38,010 nucleotides of DNA from Gammaproteobacteria bacterium (GTDB lineage: Bacteria > Pseudomonadota > Gammaproteobacteria > GRL18), in NCBI GenBank assembly GCA_016744995.1, contig JADGDG010000001.1, positions 1-38,010 of the forward strand. Reading direction: 5' to 3'. Numbering within the stretch: position 1 is the first letter of the stretch; each line of letters opens with the position of its first letter. The notes beneath the pieces are model-generated. The model ran no database searches. It had not been told where the DNA came from and worked only from the letters and a program-made list of their open reading frames with translations. Position numbers and translations under genes: made by a program. Below, piece after piece: positions 7,517-15,372 of this stretch.

Positions 7517-8674
7517 ATGAATAGACTTGGTATTTCAATCCCCCTGATCAAATACCGTTATCGTAATTTAGTCATTGCCGATGTGCCGGACAATTCGTTC
7601 ATGTTCCGCCTGAATTTTTCCACCGCCCGCAAACTTTTCAACCTGGCCCGGATACGCCGAGCCTATCGGCAACAACAAGTTACCTTCAAAGGCAGGCCGG
7701 TGGAGCTGCGAATTGATCCCACAAATGTATGTAATTTACGCTGCCCGTTATGTCCAACTGGTGCTAGCGAACATGCCCGTAAAGCAGGCATGATGAGTAC
7801 AGATACATTTGAACGTATTCTTGAGCGTCATTACAAAGATATTTTTGACATTAAACTGTTCGTATGGGGCGAACCCTTACTCAACCCGAACCTGCCAGCT
7901 ATGGTTGACATGGCCAGTCGCCGTGGCGTTGGCACGGAAATTTCAACCAATCTATCAGTCCATCTCAATGACCGGACCATTGAAGATCTGATTCGTGCTG
8001 GTCTCACCTGGTTAACAGCCTCCATTGACGGCACATCTTCCGAGACTTATTCACAATATCGGAGGGGTGGCAAGTTAGAACTCATTGAGGATAATATTCA
8101 GCGCATTGTTGCTTGTCGTGATCGATTGCATAGCCGTACTCCTTTTCTGGAGTGGCAACTGATCCCATTTCAACATAATGAGCATGAAATTAGCAGCCTG
8201 GTTAGTAAAGCGAAAGAATTGGGTATGGATGGTGCTCGCATCAAACCCTTGCGTCTGGATAAAACTCAGGATGGGCCAGATAAACCACTTATGGAAGACA
8301 AACAACGCCTCTGGTTACCAAAGAGTCAGCAATTGACCCATGTTCAGGATTTACCTGGCACCTCAATGTTGAATATGACCTGTGTCTTTCTATGGTACCA
8401 GATCGCTTATCATCATGATGGTGGAATCGCACCTTGTTGTGAGGTGTTTGGAGATAAAAATGACTTCGGAAATCTTGATGAGGATTTTCAGTCGATATGG
8501 CAAGGCCCTACATATATCAGAGCACGTCAAATAGCACTTGGAACTCAAGTGGATGGAGATAAAAAACAGAAATTGAGTCAAACGTATGATCCTGTGGACT
8601 CTTGCCGATATTGCACAGTTTTCAACAAACCTCGTGGTACTGTCTCTGGTTTTTATGGAAAGATGAATGAGTAG
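7517..8674 (+). CDS. Radical SAM protein with SPASM-type C-terminus
   Basis: A 385-residue radical SAM enzyme. DPTNVCNLRCPLC carries the CX3CX2C cluster ligands C72, C76 and C79, and FVWGEPLLNP is the GGE-like SAM-binding segment. The C-terminal half has Cys residues 289, 307, 308, 363 and 366 in a CVFLW...GGIAPCCEVFG...FGNL...SIWQ...CRYC pattern, typical of SPASM auxiliary iron-sulfur domains. AGGA precedes the ATG at usable distance. It overlaps the next gene by 8 bases, so the radical SAM and SDR proteins are probably made together. SPASM enzymes modify peptides, sugars or other small molecules. Placement among glycosyltransferases favours a sugar or glycan substrate, but that is inference. 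Confidence 0.9.
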   Translation: MNRLGISIPLIKYRYRNLVIADVPDNSFMFRLNFSTARKLFNLARIRRAYRQQQVTFKGRPVELRIDPTNVCNLRCPLCPTGASEHARKAGMMSTDTFERILERHYKDIFDIKLFVWGEPLLNPNLPAMVDMASRRGVGTEISTNLSVHLNDRTIEDLIRAGLTWLTASIDGTSSETYSQYRRGGKLELIEDNIQRIVACRDRLHSRTPFLEWQLIPFQHNEHEISSLVSKAKELGMDGARIKPLRLDKTQDGPDKPLMEDKQRLWLPKSQQLTHVQDLPGTSMLNMTCVFLWYQIAYHHDGGIAPCCEVFGDKNDFGNLDEDFQSIWQGPTYIRARQIALGTQVDGDKKQKLSQTYDPVDSCRYCTVFNKPRGTVSGFYGKMNE

Positions 8675-9677
8675 GAATACTATTTTGGTAACGGGTGCTG
8701 CAGGTTTTCTTGGTAGCCACCTGGCATGCAGCCTGTCCAAAGATGGCAGGCTTGTTCGAGGAGGAGTGAGGAAGTTAGCTCAGGCTGCCAGCTGGAACAC
8801 ACCAGGAGTGTCTCCAATTGTCGCCAATTTGCTGGACCGTAACTCTCTGATGACTGCAGTTCAAGGGGTAGATATGGTCTATCACTGTGCATCTGTGATT
8901 CCCGGCAAAGGCAATGAAGAAGAGATATGGCGAGTCAATATAGAGGGTACCAGGAATCTGCTTGATGCTTGTGTTAAAGCTGGTGTACCCCGATTGCTCT
9001 TTATCAGCTCTGATTCAATTTATGGTGATCAGCACTCTGCTAGTACTGATGAACAGACACCTGCCAGGCCCAAGTTTTTCAGTGAGGGGAACTACCCACG
9101 CTCCAAGTGGGAAGGAGAGAAAATGGTTATGGACTACCACTATCAAGGACTAATTACAGTCAGCATCATACGGCCTTGCCTGATGTATGGCCCTGGTTGG
9201 TCAACGGGAACTGACTTTCTCTGCCGATTGGCAAAGCGTCGGTTGCAACGCTATGTTGCAGGCGGGCAGGCTCGCCTGAGTCTGGGTTATGTTGAGAATA
9301 TCATTGATGGAATCAAGCTTGCCGGAACATTACCCATAGCTGCTGGTGAAGCTTATAATTTGAGTGACAAGCACCCTATTTCAATGCAAGATATTGTTAC
9401 TACAATATGCCGGATCAAGCGACGTCACCATCTGGCTATTCCATTACCTACACCTCTATGGCTTCACACCTGCAAGCTTATCCATCCTTTGATCAAACAC
9501 ATTGCTCCAAGAATTGCTGAGCACACTAATCCTGAGTTTATCCAATTTATGTCCCGAGATCATGTCATCAGCATTCAAAAGGCACATAAGCAACTTGGTT
9601 ATGCACCAAATTTTAGCTTTGAACAGGGCTGTCAACACTTGTTTAAATGGCAGGAGAAACCATTTTCTATCTTGTAA
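8667..9677 (+). CDS. NAD(P)-dependent epimerase/dehydratase (extended SDR)
   Basis: A 336-residue extended short-chain dehydrogenase. The dinucleotide-binding loop is TGAAGFLG (9-16), VYHCAS lies near 71-76, the serine segment is FISSDSIYG, and the catalytic pair Y143 and K147 sits in YPRSK. Such enzymes alter nucleotide sugars (epimerisation, dehydration, reduction) or related steroid/polyol substrates. The ATG lies inside the end of the radical SAM gene, which implies translational coupling and probably linked chemistry. It is the last gene of the plus-strand run starting at 5254. Confidence 0.88.
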   Translation: MSRNTILVTGAAGFLGSHLACSLSKDGRLVRGGVRKLAQAASWNTPGVSPIVANLLDRNSLMTAVQGVDMVYHCASVIPGKGNEEEIWRVNIEGTRNLLDACVKAGVPRLLFISSDSIYGDQHSASTDEQTPARPKFFSEGNYPRSKWEGEKMVMDYHYQGLITVSIIRPCLMYGPGWSTGTDFLCRLAKRRLQRYVAGGQARLSLGYVENIIDGIKLAGTLPIAAGEAYNLSDKHPISMQDIVTTICRIKRRHHLAIPLPTPLWLHTCKLIHPLIKHIAPRIAEHTNPEFIQFMSRDHVISIQKAHKQLGYAPNFSFEQGCQHLFKWQEKPFSIL

Positions 9678-9956
9678 CCATGTTGTTTCCTGGGTAAAAT
9701 TAGCAATAACGCCAACCATACCATAATCAAACATAGCGGCATAAATAACAGATAATGAAGAGTTCCAATAGCTCCAGTTACCACAGTCAGCACTCGTTCA
9801 GATGTACCCCTTGAAGATTATAGTTCATATCATGCACTTAAAAAATCATTTAAACTAGAAAAAAATTGAGAGCATGATTATACTCTGGATTGAGCTAAAA
9901 AAAGCTATTTAGGTACAACCTGAATTATTTCAATATTTTTCACATACAGGTGAATT

Positions 9957-10403
9957 ATGAAACCGTTTCTTTCTATCATTATTTTTTGTTGTACCATTTG
10001 TTTTTCTTATTCTGCTTTTTCCGAAGATGATTCAGAAGATGTCATTAAATACCGTCAAAATATAATGAAGACAATTTCTGCACATCATAAATCGTTAAAA
10101 CTTCTTTCTGCAGGGAGGATCACTCAGCCTGAACAGTGGTTGCCACAGGCCCAAGGCTTGAACAATATGGCTAAAATGCTTCCCACTGCTTTTCCTGAAG
10201 AATCCGATTTTGGTGATACTGATGCAAAAGAGTCTATCTGGGAAAATAAAGCTGATTTTAATAAGAAAGCAGATGCTTTAGTCAAACTTTCAGGTAAATT
10301 AGTCTCACTTATTGAGCAAGATGAACAAAAACAAGTTTCAGAGTTATTGCCTGAAGTAAGCCAGTCCTGTAAAAACTGCCATAGAGACTATCGTGAAAAA
10401 TAA
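9957..10403 (+). CDS. Periplasmic cytochrome c' / c-556 family protein
   Basis: A 148-residue protein with a Sec signal peptide (hydrophobic FLSIIIFCCTICFSYSAF, cleavage likely before residue 23), a helical body, and a single C-terminal heme-attachment site C138-K-N-C-H142 close to the end. This is the architecture of the four-helix cytochrome c' / c-556 family. It would carry one covalent heme in the periplasm. Family roles include NO binding and electron carriage; the role here is unknown. It has no obvious link to glycan synthesis, and the flanking gaps suggest its own transcript. Confidence 0.85.
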   Translation: MKPFLSIIIFCCTICFSYSAFSEDDSEDVIKYRQNIMKTISAHHKSLKLLSAGRITQPEQWLPQAQGLNNMAKMLPTAFPEESDFGDTDAKESIWENKADFNKKADALVKLSGKLVSLIEQDEQKQVSELLPEVSQSCKNCHRDYREK

Positions 10404-10440
10404 ACTCTGTAGAAAAATGTAATTATTTCACAAAACCCGG

Positions 10441-10455
10441 GGTGAATAATTCACC
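10441..10455. repeat. 15-base palindrome between small genes
   Basis: GGTGAAT-A-ATTCACC is a perfect 7-bp inverted repeat with a one-base centre. There is no T-tract after it, so a protein-binding site is more likely than a terminator. It lies between the cytochrome gene and the 63-residue protein gene. Confidence 0.35.
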
Positions 10456-10538
10456 GACGCCCTTCCTCTCCTTTGGTACTCTATAAACATCAACTGATTT
10501 TATTAAGAGTTCAGGCAATAGATTGCAAGGAGAGTATC

Positions 10539-10730
10539 ATGAGTATTTATGAAAATGCAGATTATGAAGTTAAAGAGCTTTCATTTGATGAAATGATGCA
10601 CATCATTGATATGCAGAAAAAAACAAAAAAAATCTGCTATGAAAAAAAAATTGCAGGTCAGTCCATTTTGCAAAAAATAAAGGCAGAAGCTAATGCTGAA
10701 CTGGCTCCATGGCTCACAGCGAACAGATAA
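10539..10730 (+). CDS. Small hypothetical protein, 63 residues
   Basis: A short soluble protein of no recognised family. The start at 10539 is chosen because AAGGAG lies 6 bases upstream, one of the best ribosome sites in the window. An in-frame TTG at 10473 would add 22 residues without a comparable site. The sequence is Lys- and Glu-rich with an amphipathic helical look (residues 14-56) and one Cys. No signal peptide, membrane segment or metal motif. Function unknown. Confidence 0.65.
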   Translation: MSIYENADYEVKELSFDEMMHIIDMQKKTKKICYEKKIAGQSILQKIKAEANAELAPWLTANR

Positions 10731-10889
10731 CCTGATTATATTTGACTAAACGTTCCAAAATGTAATCAATTTCCTACTTTTATAGTATACACAATTAATC
10801 GCACTCTCTAGAAGCTGCAACGCTGGAGTTTCATAGTGCTCTATGTCATTATTCATCTGTAACAAACCCGGCATTCAGGTAAGGTAACC

Positions 10890-11009
10890 ATGAGCGACAC
10901 AAAGTCAATCCCAATAAGTAAAACAATTATGCGCTTCCTAACGATCATATTGCTTGGTGCATTGGTTGGTCTGGCAGCATTTTATATACTTAGAAAATTA
11001 GGCTATTAA
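10890..11009 (+). CDS. 39-residue single-span membrane microprotein
   Basis: A very short gene: an ATG preceded by AAGG at 5 bases spacing, 39 codons, then TAA. The peptide has a polar N-terminus (MSDTKSIPISKTIMR), one hydrophobic span (FLTIILLGALVGLAAFYIL, about residues 16-34) and a short basic tail RKLGY. This is the pattern of small bacterial inner-membrane proteins. It lies upstream of the exported lipoprotein gene. No family recognised; real but unproven. Confidence 0.5.
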   Translation: MSDTKSIPISKTIMRFLTIILLGALVGLAAFYILRKLGY

Positions 11010-11040
11010 CTTATTTTATGAGCTTTTTTTAAAATGTTCA

Positions 11041-11049
11041 TGCTATACT
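11041..11049 (+). promoter_or_regulatory. Candidate extended -10 promoter
   Basis: TGCTATACT fits the extended -10 form TGnTATAAT with one mismatch. It is placed about 70 bases before the lipoprotein gene start at 11121. No good -35 box is seen at 17 bases, which extended -10 promoters can lack. Confidence 0.35.
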
Positions 11050-11120
11050 CAATGTCAGAGTGTCGAAAATCAGGCTAAGTCAAATTAGTACCACAACAAT
11101 ATCTAATTGGTAATTAAATT

Positions 11121-12269
11121 ATGTTTCTTCGCTACTTTCTGTTTTTATTGTTTATCACAGCACATTTAACTGCCTGTGCAGCTCCTCCCAAAAAGGCAAT
11201 CCATAGCCCAAAAACTGTTCACAGCAAAGCAAAAGCCCAAAATAAAATTAACATTAACAAAGACACTGTTAACAATGGTATCTTTGATATTTCCATTGAA
11301 TATGACTCAAAAGGGATAGGATGGATGGCTTATTCTAGGGTAATTTTACCCAAGTATGTCGAAACCCGTATCGCCAAGAGTACCGATAAAGGTAAAACAT
11401 GGAAGTTTATTAAGACAGTTAACCGTTCTAAAGATGGCTATCAGCAACTGGGCAAAAAAAAACAAAAAGGTGCCTGGCGAAATGAAACGCCCAGCTTGCT
11501 TTACGATCCGCAAGACAAACCACATCGACGCTGGAAACTTTTTTACCAGAGATACCTTAGCAAGCCTCCCTATAAAAAAGGTAAGAGTCTTTTTGAACAT
11601 GGCTGGATAGCCTATAAATATGCTGAGACCCCTGAGGGTCCCTGGTCCAAGCCAATACGATTATTTGGCTCAAAGGCAAATAAGTGCAAAGTAGATCTAA
11701 ATACTCTAAATAAAGATCTGAAAGACAATGTTTTTTATAATGAGATCGGAACCATTGTTGTTGATGGCGTTATTTACCTCAGTGTAGACTCTAGTACAAC
11801 ACCCACCGGAGTTGGTGAGTGGCGTAAGCGTAAAATCGTTTTATTTTCTTCCAAGGATCACGGTAAAACATGGCATTATGTAAACACCCTGACAGATTTT
11901 GATGATGCAAAAGAATTTGGTTATCTGATTTTCACGGGCTCAAGCCTTGTAAGAGAAGGTAAAAAACTGTATTTGCTGGTAACCCCTGCCGGGAGAAAAG
12001 GCCTTTTCGTTAAAAACAGGGGCCATGATGGAACTTATGTTCTTGAATTTGATGATATAAGCAAAGCAAAATTGAAACGGGATAAAAATAATAATTTACT
12101 TGTACATAAAATAATAAAACCCGATCCTGAGATGCATTCTGGTGGTCTGAGTGATTACGATGAACAAAACACCAATGGCGGTGTTCTATTCTCACAATTA
12201 ACCTCAAAGGCAAAACATCGACCTGAATTTTTCCAGGTGTATAGCACAGGTGAAACACTCCGTAAATAG
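11121..12269 (+). CDS. Asp-box (sialidase-like) exported lipoprotein
   Basis: A 382-residue protein with a lipoprotein signal: hydrophobic N-terminus and lipobox L16-T-A-C19, with Ala at +2, favouring the outer membrane. The body has two Asp-box motifs, STDKGKTW and SSKDHGKTW, which occur in beta-propeller sialidases and related glycosidases. It also has beta-rich segments such as NETPSLLYD, WKLFYQRY and GTIVVDGVIYLSVD typical of five-bladed glycosidase folds. The substrate is not predictable. It sits 17 bases upstream of the RTX-glycosidase-like gene, so the two probably form an operon acting outside the cell. It could be a carbohydrate-binding propeller rather than an enzyme. Confidence 0.75.
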   Translation: MFLRYFLFLLFITAHLTACAAPPKKAIHSPKTVHSKAKAQNKININKDTVNNGIFDISIEYDSKGIGWMAYSRVILPKYVETRIAKSTDKGKTWKFIKTVNRSKDGYQQLGKKKQKGAWRNETPSLLYDPQDKPHRRWKLFYQRYLSKPPYKKGKSLFEHGWIAYKYAETPEGPWSKPIRLFGSKANKCKVDLNTLNKDLKDNVFYNEIGTIVVDGVIYLSVDSSTTPTGVGEWRKRKIVLFSSKDHGKTWHYVNTLTDFDDAKEFGYLIFTGSSLVREGKKLYLLVTPAGRKGLFVKNRGHDGTYVLEFDDISKAKLKRDKNNNLLVHKIIKPDPEMHSGGLSDYDEQNTNGGVLFSQLTSKAKHRPEFFQVYSTGETLRK

Positions 12270-12286
12270 TTAATAGAGGGAACCCC

Positions 12287-14389
12287 ATGAGGTTAGCAAA
12301 GACTCTGTTCATGCCGACATTAGTCATATTATTAGTTACTCCATGGCATGCAATGGCTTCTGGAGTCATTGCAATTAATCCAGAAAATCAACAACTCATT
12401 GTTACTGGTACACCTGACGATGATACGGTAGTCATCTCAAATTTTAATGCCTCACAAATAGTAGTCAGTCTGGTGACTGGAAATAATCGCCAGGCTCAAT
12501 TATTCGACAATATTGAATTCAACAGCATTTTCATTTCCACCGGGGCAGGTAATGATAATATTCGAAATAATACAACATTCCCTATAACGGCTAATAGTGG
12601 CTCTGGCAATGATATTATCATTGGTGGCAATGGCAGCAGCAATACACTTCTTGGTGGACCAGGCAATGACGTGCTGGTCGGGGGTGTTGGCAACGACACC
12701 TTATATGGAGAAGGTGGGGAGGATACTCTGCTTGGTAACGATGGCAATGACACTCTATATGGCGGTTTTGATTCAGACATCATAAATGGTGGGACTGGTA
12801 ATGATGTACTGCTGGGTGAGGGTGGTGATGATGAAATCGATGGAGAAGATGGTGATGATATCATTAATGGAGGTGATGATAATGATCTGATATTTGCCGG
12901 TTCTGGTAACGATAATATCAAAGGTGGATGGGGCAACGATATAATTGATGGCGGTAACGATGATGACACCATAGATGGTGATGAAGATGATGATACATTG
13001 ATTGGAGGTCTGGGGAATGACAACCTGTTTGGTTCAGATGGAGATGATGTCATCAGGGGTAATGCAGGCACTGATACTCTTGACGGAGGATTAGGAGCAG
13101 ACATTCTCGCCGGTGATTTTGGCAATGATGTGCTTAAAGGCGGGGATGGTAATGATAAACTTGATGGTGGCTTTGGCTGGGATGTGTTATTTGGCGGGGA
13201 TGGTGATGACGTTTTAATTGGCGGCACTGAAAGAGATATCCTGCATGGAGAGCAAGGTGATGATTTTCTAATGGGAAATCGAGGCATTGACTCACTTTAT
13301 GGCTATACTGGAAATGACGTATTACGTGGTGATATTGCAGATGATGTACTTGATGGCGGCGATGGTATTAATAAAATTACAACCGGTACCACATCAAATG
13401 TTACTTTCGGTGTGGTATCCAACCCAGCAAATGATCCCAATCATACAGATGATGACAAGTTGGAAGCGCTTGAAAAAGCAGCTTCATTGGCCGATCAAAT
13501 CTCACTTTTCTGGAGCTTTAGTCAACAGGCCGATTTACCGGGCAGATTGCAATTGATTCCCGTTATTCATGATCTGGGTAAAAAGTCCTTAATACAGATA
13601 CAGTCACAATTTGTTGGTGATCCAAGTCCTCCTTTTGGCATGAATAAAACCTTTGCCGACCCCGATGTACGAGACTTATACCTTGATAACATCAGGCAAA
13701 TTTCCGAATTACATCCAACAATTATGAACCTTACACCTGAAGTTAATTTTCTATACTACTTTAACCCTGATGAGTTCACCCTCTTTGTCACGTTATATAA
13801 AGAAGCATACACACTTATAAAATCAATCTCACCTGAAACAAAAGTTGGGGTTTCTTATCAATATCTTTTTTTTCAGGGCTTTGAGCAGACAGAAGCTGTC
13901 GAACAGTTATCGCCTCATGATTACGTGGCATTTACTACCTATCCTATCTGGATGCTGGATGCCGGCATAATCAGCTCTCCTGCAGACATCAGTCCAGACT
14001 ACTATACCTGGGCCCGTGATACTTATCCCGATGAAATCATTATTTTTAGCGAAGTTGGATGGCCAAACTTTGGTACAAGCTCGCCTCAAATGCAGGCAGA
14101 TTATATTCGCAGATTACCTGAACTGATGGCAGGTGTCGATGCAGAGTCCATTAACTGGACATTACTCAACAATTTCAATTTTTTTCATCCCGGTCTGTTG
14201 ACACCAAACGTAACAACTTTTCTATTAGAGCACGGCGTTGATCCAGTATTACTTTTTGATAGACTAAACAATGTTGGGCTACATAAAGGTGATGGGACTC
14301 CCCAATTGGGTTGGTTTGAAGCAATGCAGTTAAATTTTTCTCAAGAAGCCCCTCTTTCTCCTCTGGAACAGCAGTCAGAAGCAGATTAA
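12287..14389 (+). CDS. Secreted RTX-repeat protein with C-terminal glycosidase-like domain
   Basis: A 700-residue protein. A Sec signal peptide (residues 1-25, ending AMASG) is followed by about 27 nonapeptide RTX repeats of the GGxGxDxLx type (about 104-360), which bind calcium in a parallel beta-roll. The C-terminal domain (about 384-685) looks like a clan GH-A (beta/alpha)8 glycosidase: NLTPEVNF has candidate acid/base E485 and IIFSEVGWP has candidate nucleophile E589, the latter recalling the ETGWP-type motif of GH17/GH53 enzymes. AGAGGG precedes the ATG. RTX proteins normally use type I secretion with C-terminal repeats; here the order is reversed and a Sec signal is present. No type I secretion genes are seen in the window. 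Confidence 0.8.
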   Translation: MRLAKTLFMPTLVILLVTPWHAMASGVIAINPENQQLIVTGTPDDDTVVISNFNASQIVVSLVTGNNRQAQLFDNIEFNSIFISTGAGNDNIRNNTTFPITANSGSGNDIIIGGNGSSNTLLGGPGNDVLVGGVGNDTLYGEGGEDTLLGNDGNDTLYGGFDSDIINGGTGNDVLLGEGGDDEIDGEDGDDIINGGDDNDLIFAGSGNDNIKGGWGNDIIDGGNDDDTIDGDEDDDTLIGGLGNDNLFGSDGDDVIRGNAGTDTLDGGLGADILAGDFGNDVLKGGDGNDKLDGGFGWDVLFGGDGDDVLIGGTERDILHGEQGDDFLMGNRGIDSLYGYTGNDVLRGDIADDVLDGGDGINKITTGTTSNVTFGVVSNPANDPNHTDDDKLEALEKAASLADQISLFWSFSQQADLPGRLQLIPVIHDLGKKSLIQIQSQFVGDPSPPFGMNKTFADPDVRDLYLDNIRQISELHPTIMNLTPEVNFLYYFNPDEFTLFVTLYKEAYTLIKSISPETKVGVSYQYLFFQGFEQTEAVEQLSPHDYVAFTTYPIWMLDAGIISSPADISPDYYTWARDTYPDEIIIFSEVGWPNFGTSSPQMQADYIRRLPELMAGVDAESINWTLLNNFNFFHPGLLTPNVTTFLLEHGVDPVLLFDRLNNVGLHKGDGTPQLGWFEAMQLNFSQEAPLSPLEQQSEAD

Positions 14390-14421
14390 TGTTAAGAGTA
14401 ATATTGCCAGGTTTAACTTAA

Positions 14422-15321
14422 CTACTTGTCAATTTTTGTTTTTTCGGATGGCTGACTAAACCATCCTGCAATCGTCTTGCTAACATAATCATAACGCATG
14501 CCAATATACTTTTTTATCGAGCCTTTTCGGAATTTTCCTAATTGCTTCAAAAGTTTCAGCCACACAAAAACATATTTTATTTTATGACCAAGCCGCACCC
14601 ATGGATGATTGCGTATGGTATATAACTGATCTTCAGTGAGTTTGAGCTGCTCCTCAAGAAAAACCATCCGGCTTACATCACCCATATCTGGAATTTCAAG
14701 TTCATTATCTTTATGCAATACAAGAAACCAGCTCTGCAGGTCATGCTGCTTCCATTGTATAGGTCTGAATTCAAGCCCGGCATCTTCTACCATCTCGCGC
14801 ATGTGCTCAGCCCTGAATTCTGCCCGTACCATCCAGCTTTTATCCGTAGAACTAACAGAACCCGGCCAGTAAGTTGCAGCAAAAATAGCATTAGGCTTCA
14901 TAACTTTTGCAGCTTCCTTCATGCATTTGCGAACCTCATACTCAGGTGTGTGAGAAAATATTGAATGCGCAAGAAGAAAATCAAACTTCTGATCAAAACT
15001 AGTGAGAGTAAAATTTTTATCATAGCTAAATATTGGTTTTTTCAAATCAATAGACGACTGACCAATTTCCCTATCAATCCCCTCCTGAATCAACCAGTCT
15101 TGTATCTCAAGACCATAATAATGCTCAGGCAGCAAGTATGGCATAAAGAGCCTGCCTGTGCGTAATGAACCACAGCCTATATCCAGGAGATAATGATCTT
15201 CACGCAAGCCAAGCGTTGTGAGCAAATTAAATTGATTAGCACTTTGAATATCATACCAATCGGGATTTCCAACAAGCATGCGATGTGCCTGGACTTCACT
15301 ATTAGCTATATTATCTGACAT
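14422..15321 (-). CDS. SAM-dependent class I methyltransferase
   Basis: A 299-residue methyltransferase with motif I LLDIGCGSLRTGR (residues 45-57), a downstream acidic strand (YYGLEIQDW), and FDFLLAHSIFSHTP as motif IV-like. After the Rossmann domain (to about residue 210) comes a predicted helical, basic C-terminal part (KIKYVFVWLKLLKQLGKF) that may lie on the membrane. It is the last gene of the minus-strand run from 22655 and lies 51 bases after the sulfatase. It probably methylates a glycan or its lipid-linked precursor; the target is unknown. Confidence 0.82.
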   Translation of the reverse strand: MSDNIANSEVQAHRMLVGNPDWYDIQSANQFNLLTTLGLREDHYLLDIGCGSLRTGRLFMPYLLPEHYYGLEIQDWLIQEGIDREIGQSSIDLKKPIFSYDKNFTLTSFDQKFDFLLAHSIFSHTPEYEVRKCMKEAAKVMKPNAIFAATYWPGSVSSTDKSWMVRAEFRAEHMREMVEDAGLEFRPIQWKQHDLQSWFLVLHKDNELEIPDMGDVSRMVFLEEQLKLTEDQLYTIRNHPWVRLGHKIKYVFVWLKLLKQLGKFRKGSIKKYIGMRYDYVSKTIAGWFSQPSEKTKIDK

Positions 15322-15372
15322 TCTTTTCGTCCCTATAAGTTTTTCTTATTCAGCTAAATTATTTAACTGCAG

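Noticed and set aside
9632..9817. Minus-strand frame with a hydrophobic stretch (LHYLLFMPLCLIMVWLALLLILP)
   Set aside because: It could be a membrane-protein remnant, but it has only GTG or internal ATG starts, no ribosome site, and its last ~46 bases are antisense to the SDR gene.
10473..10538. N-terminal extension of the 63-residue protein from a TTG start
   Set aside because: The ATG at 10539 has a near-perfect AAGGAG site; the upstream TTG has none.
12496..13287. A 263-codon minus-strand frame rich in Pro and Ser
   Set aside because: It is the antisense shadow of the repetitive Gly/Asp codons of the RTX region.
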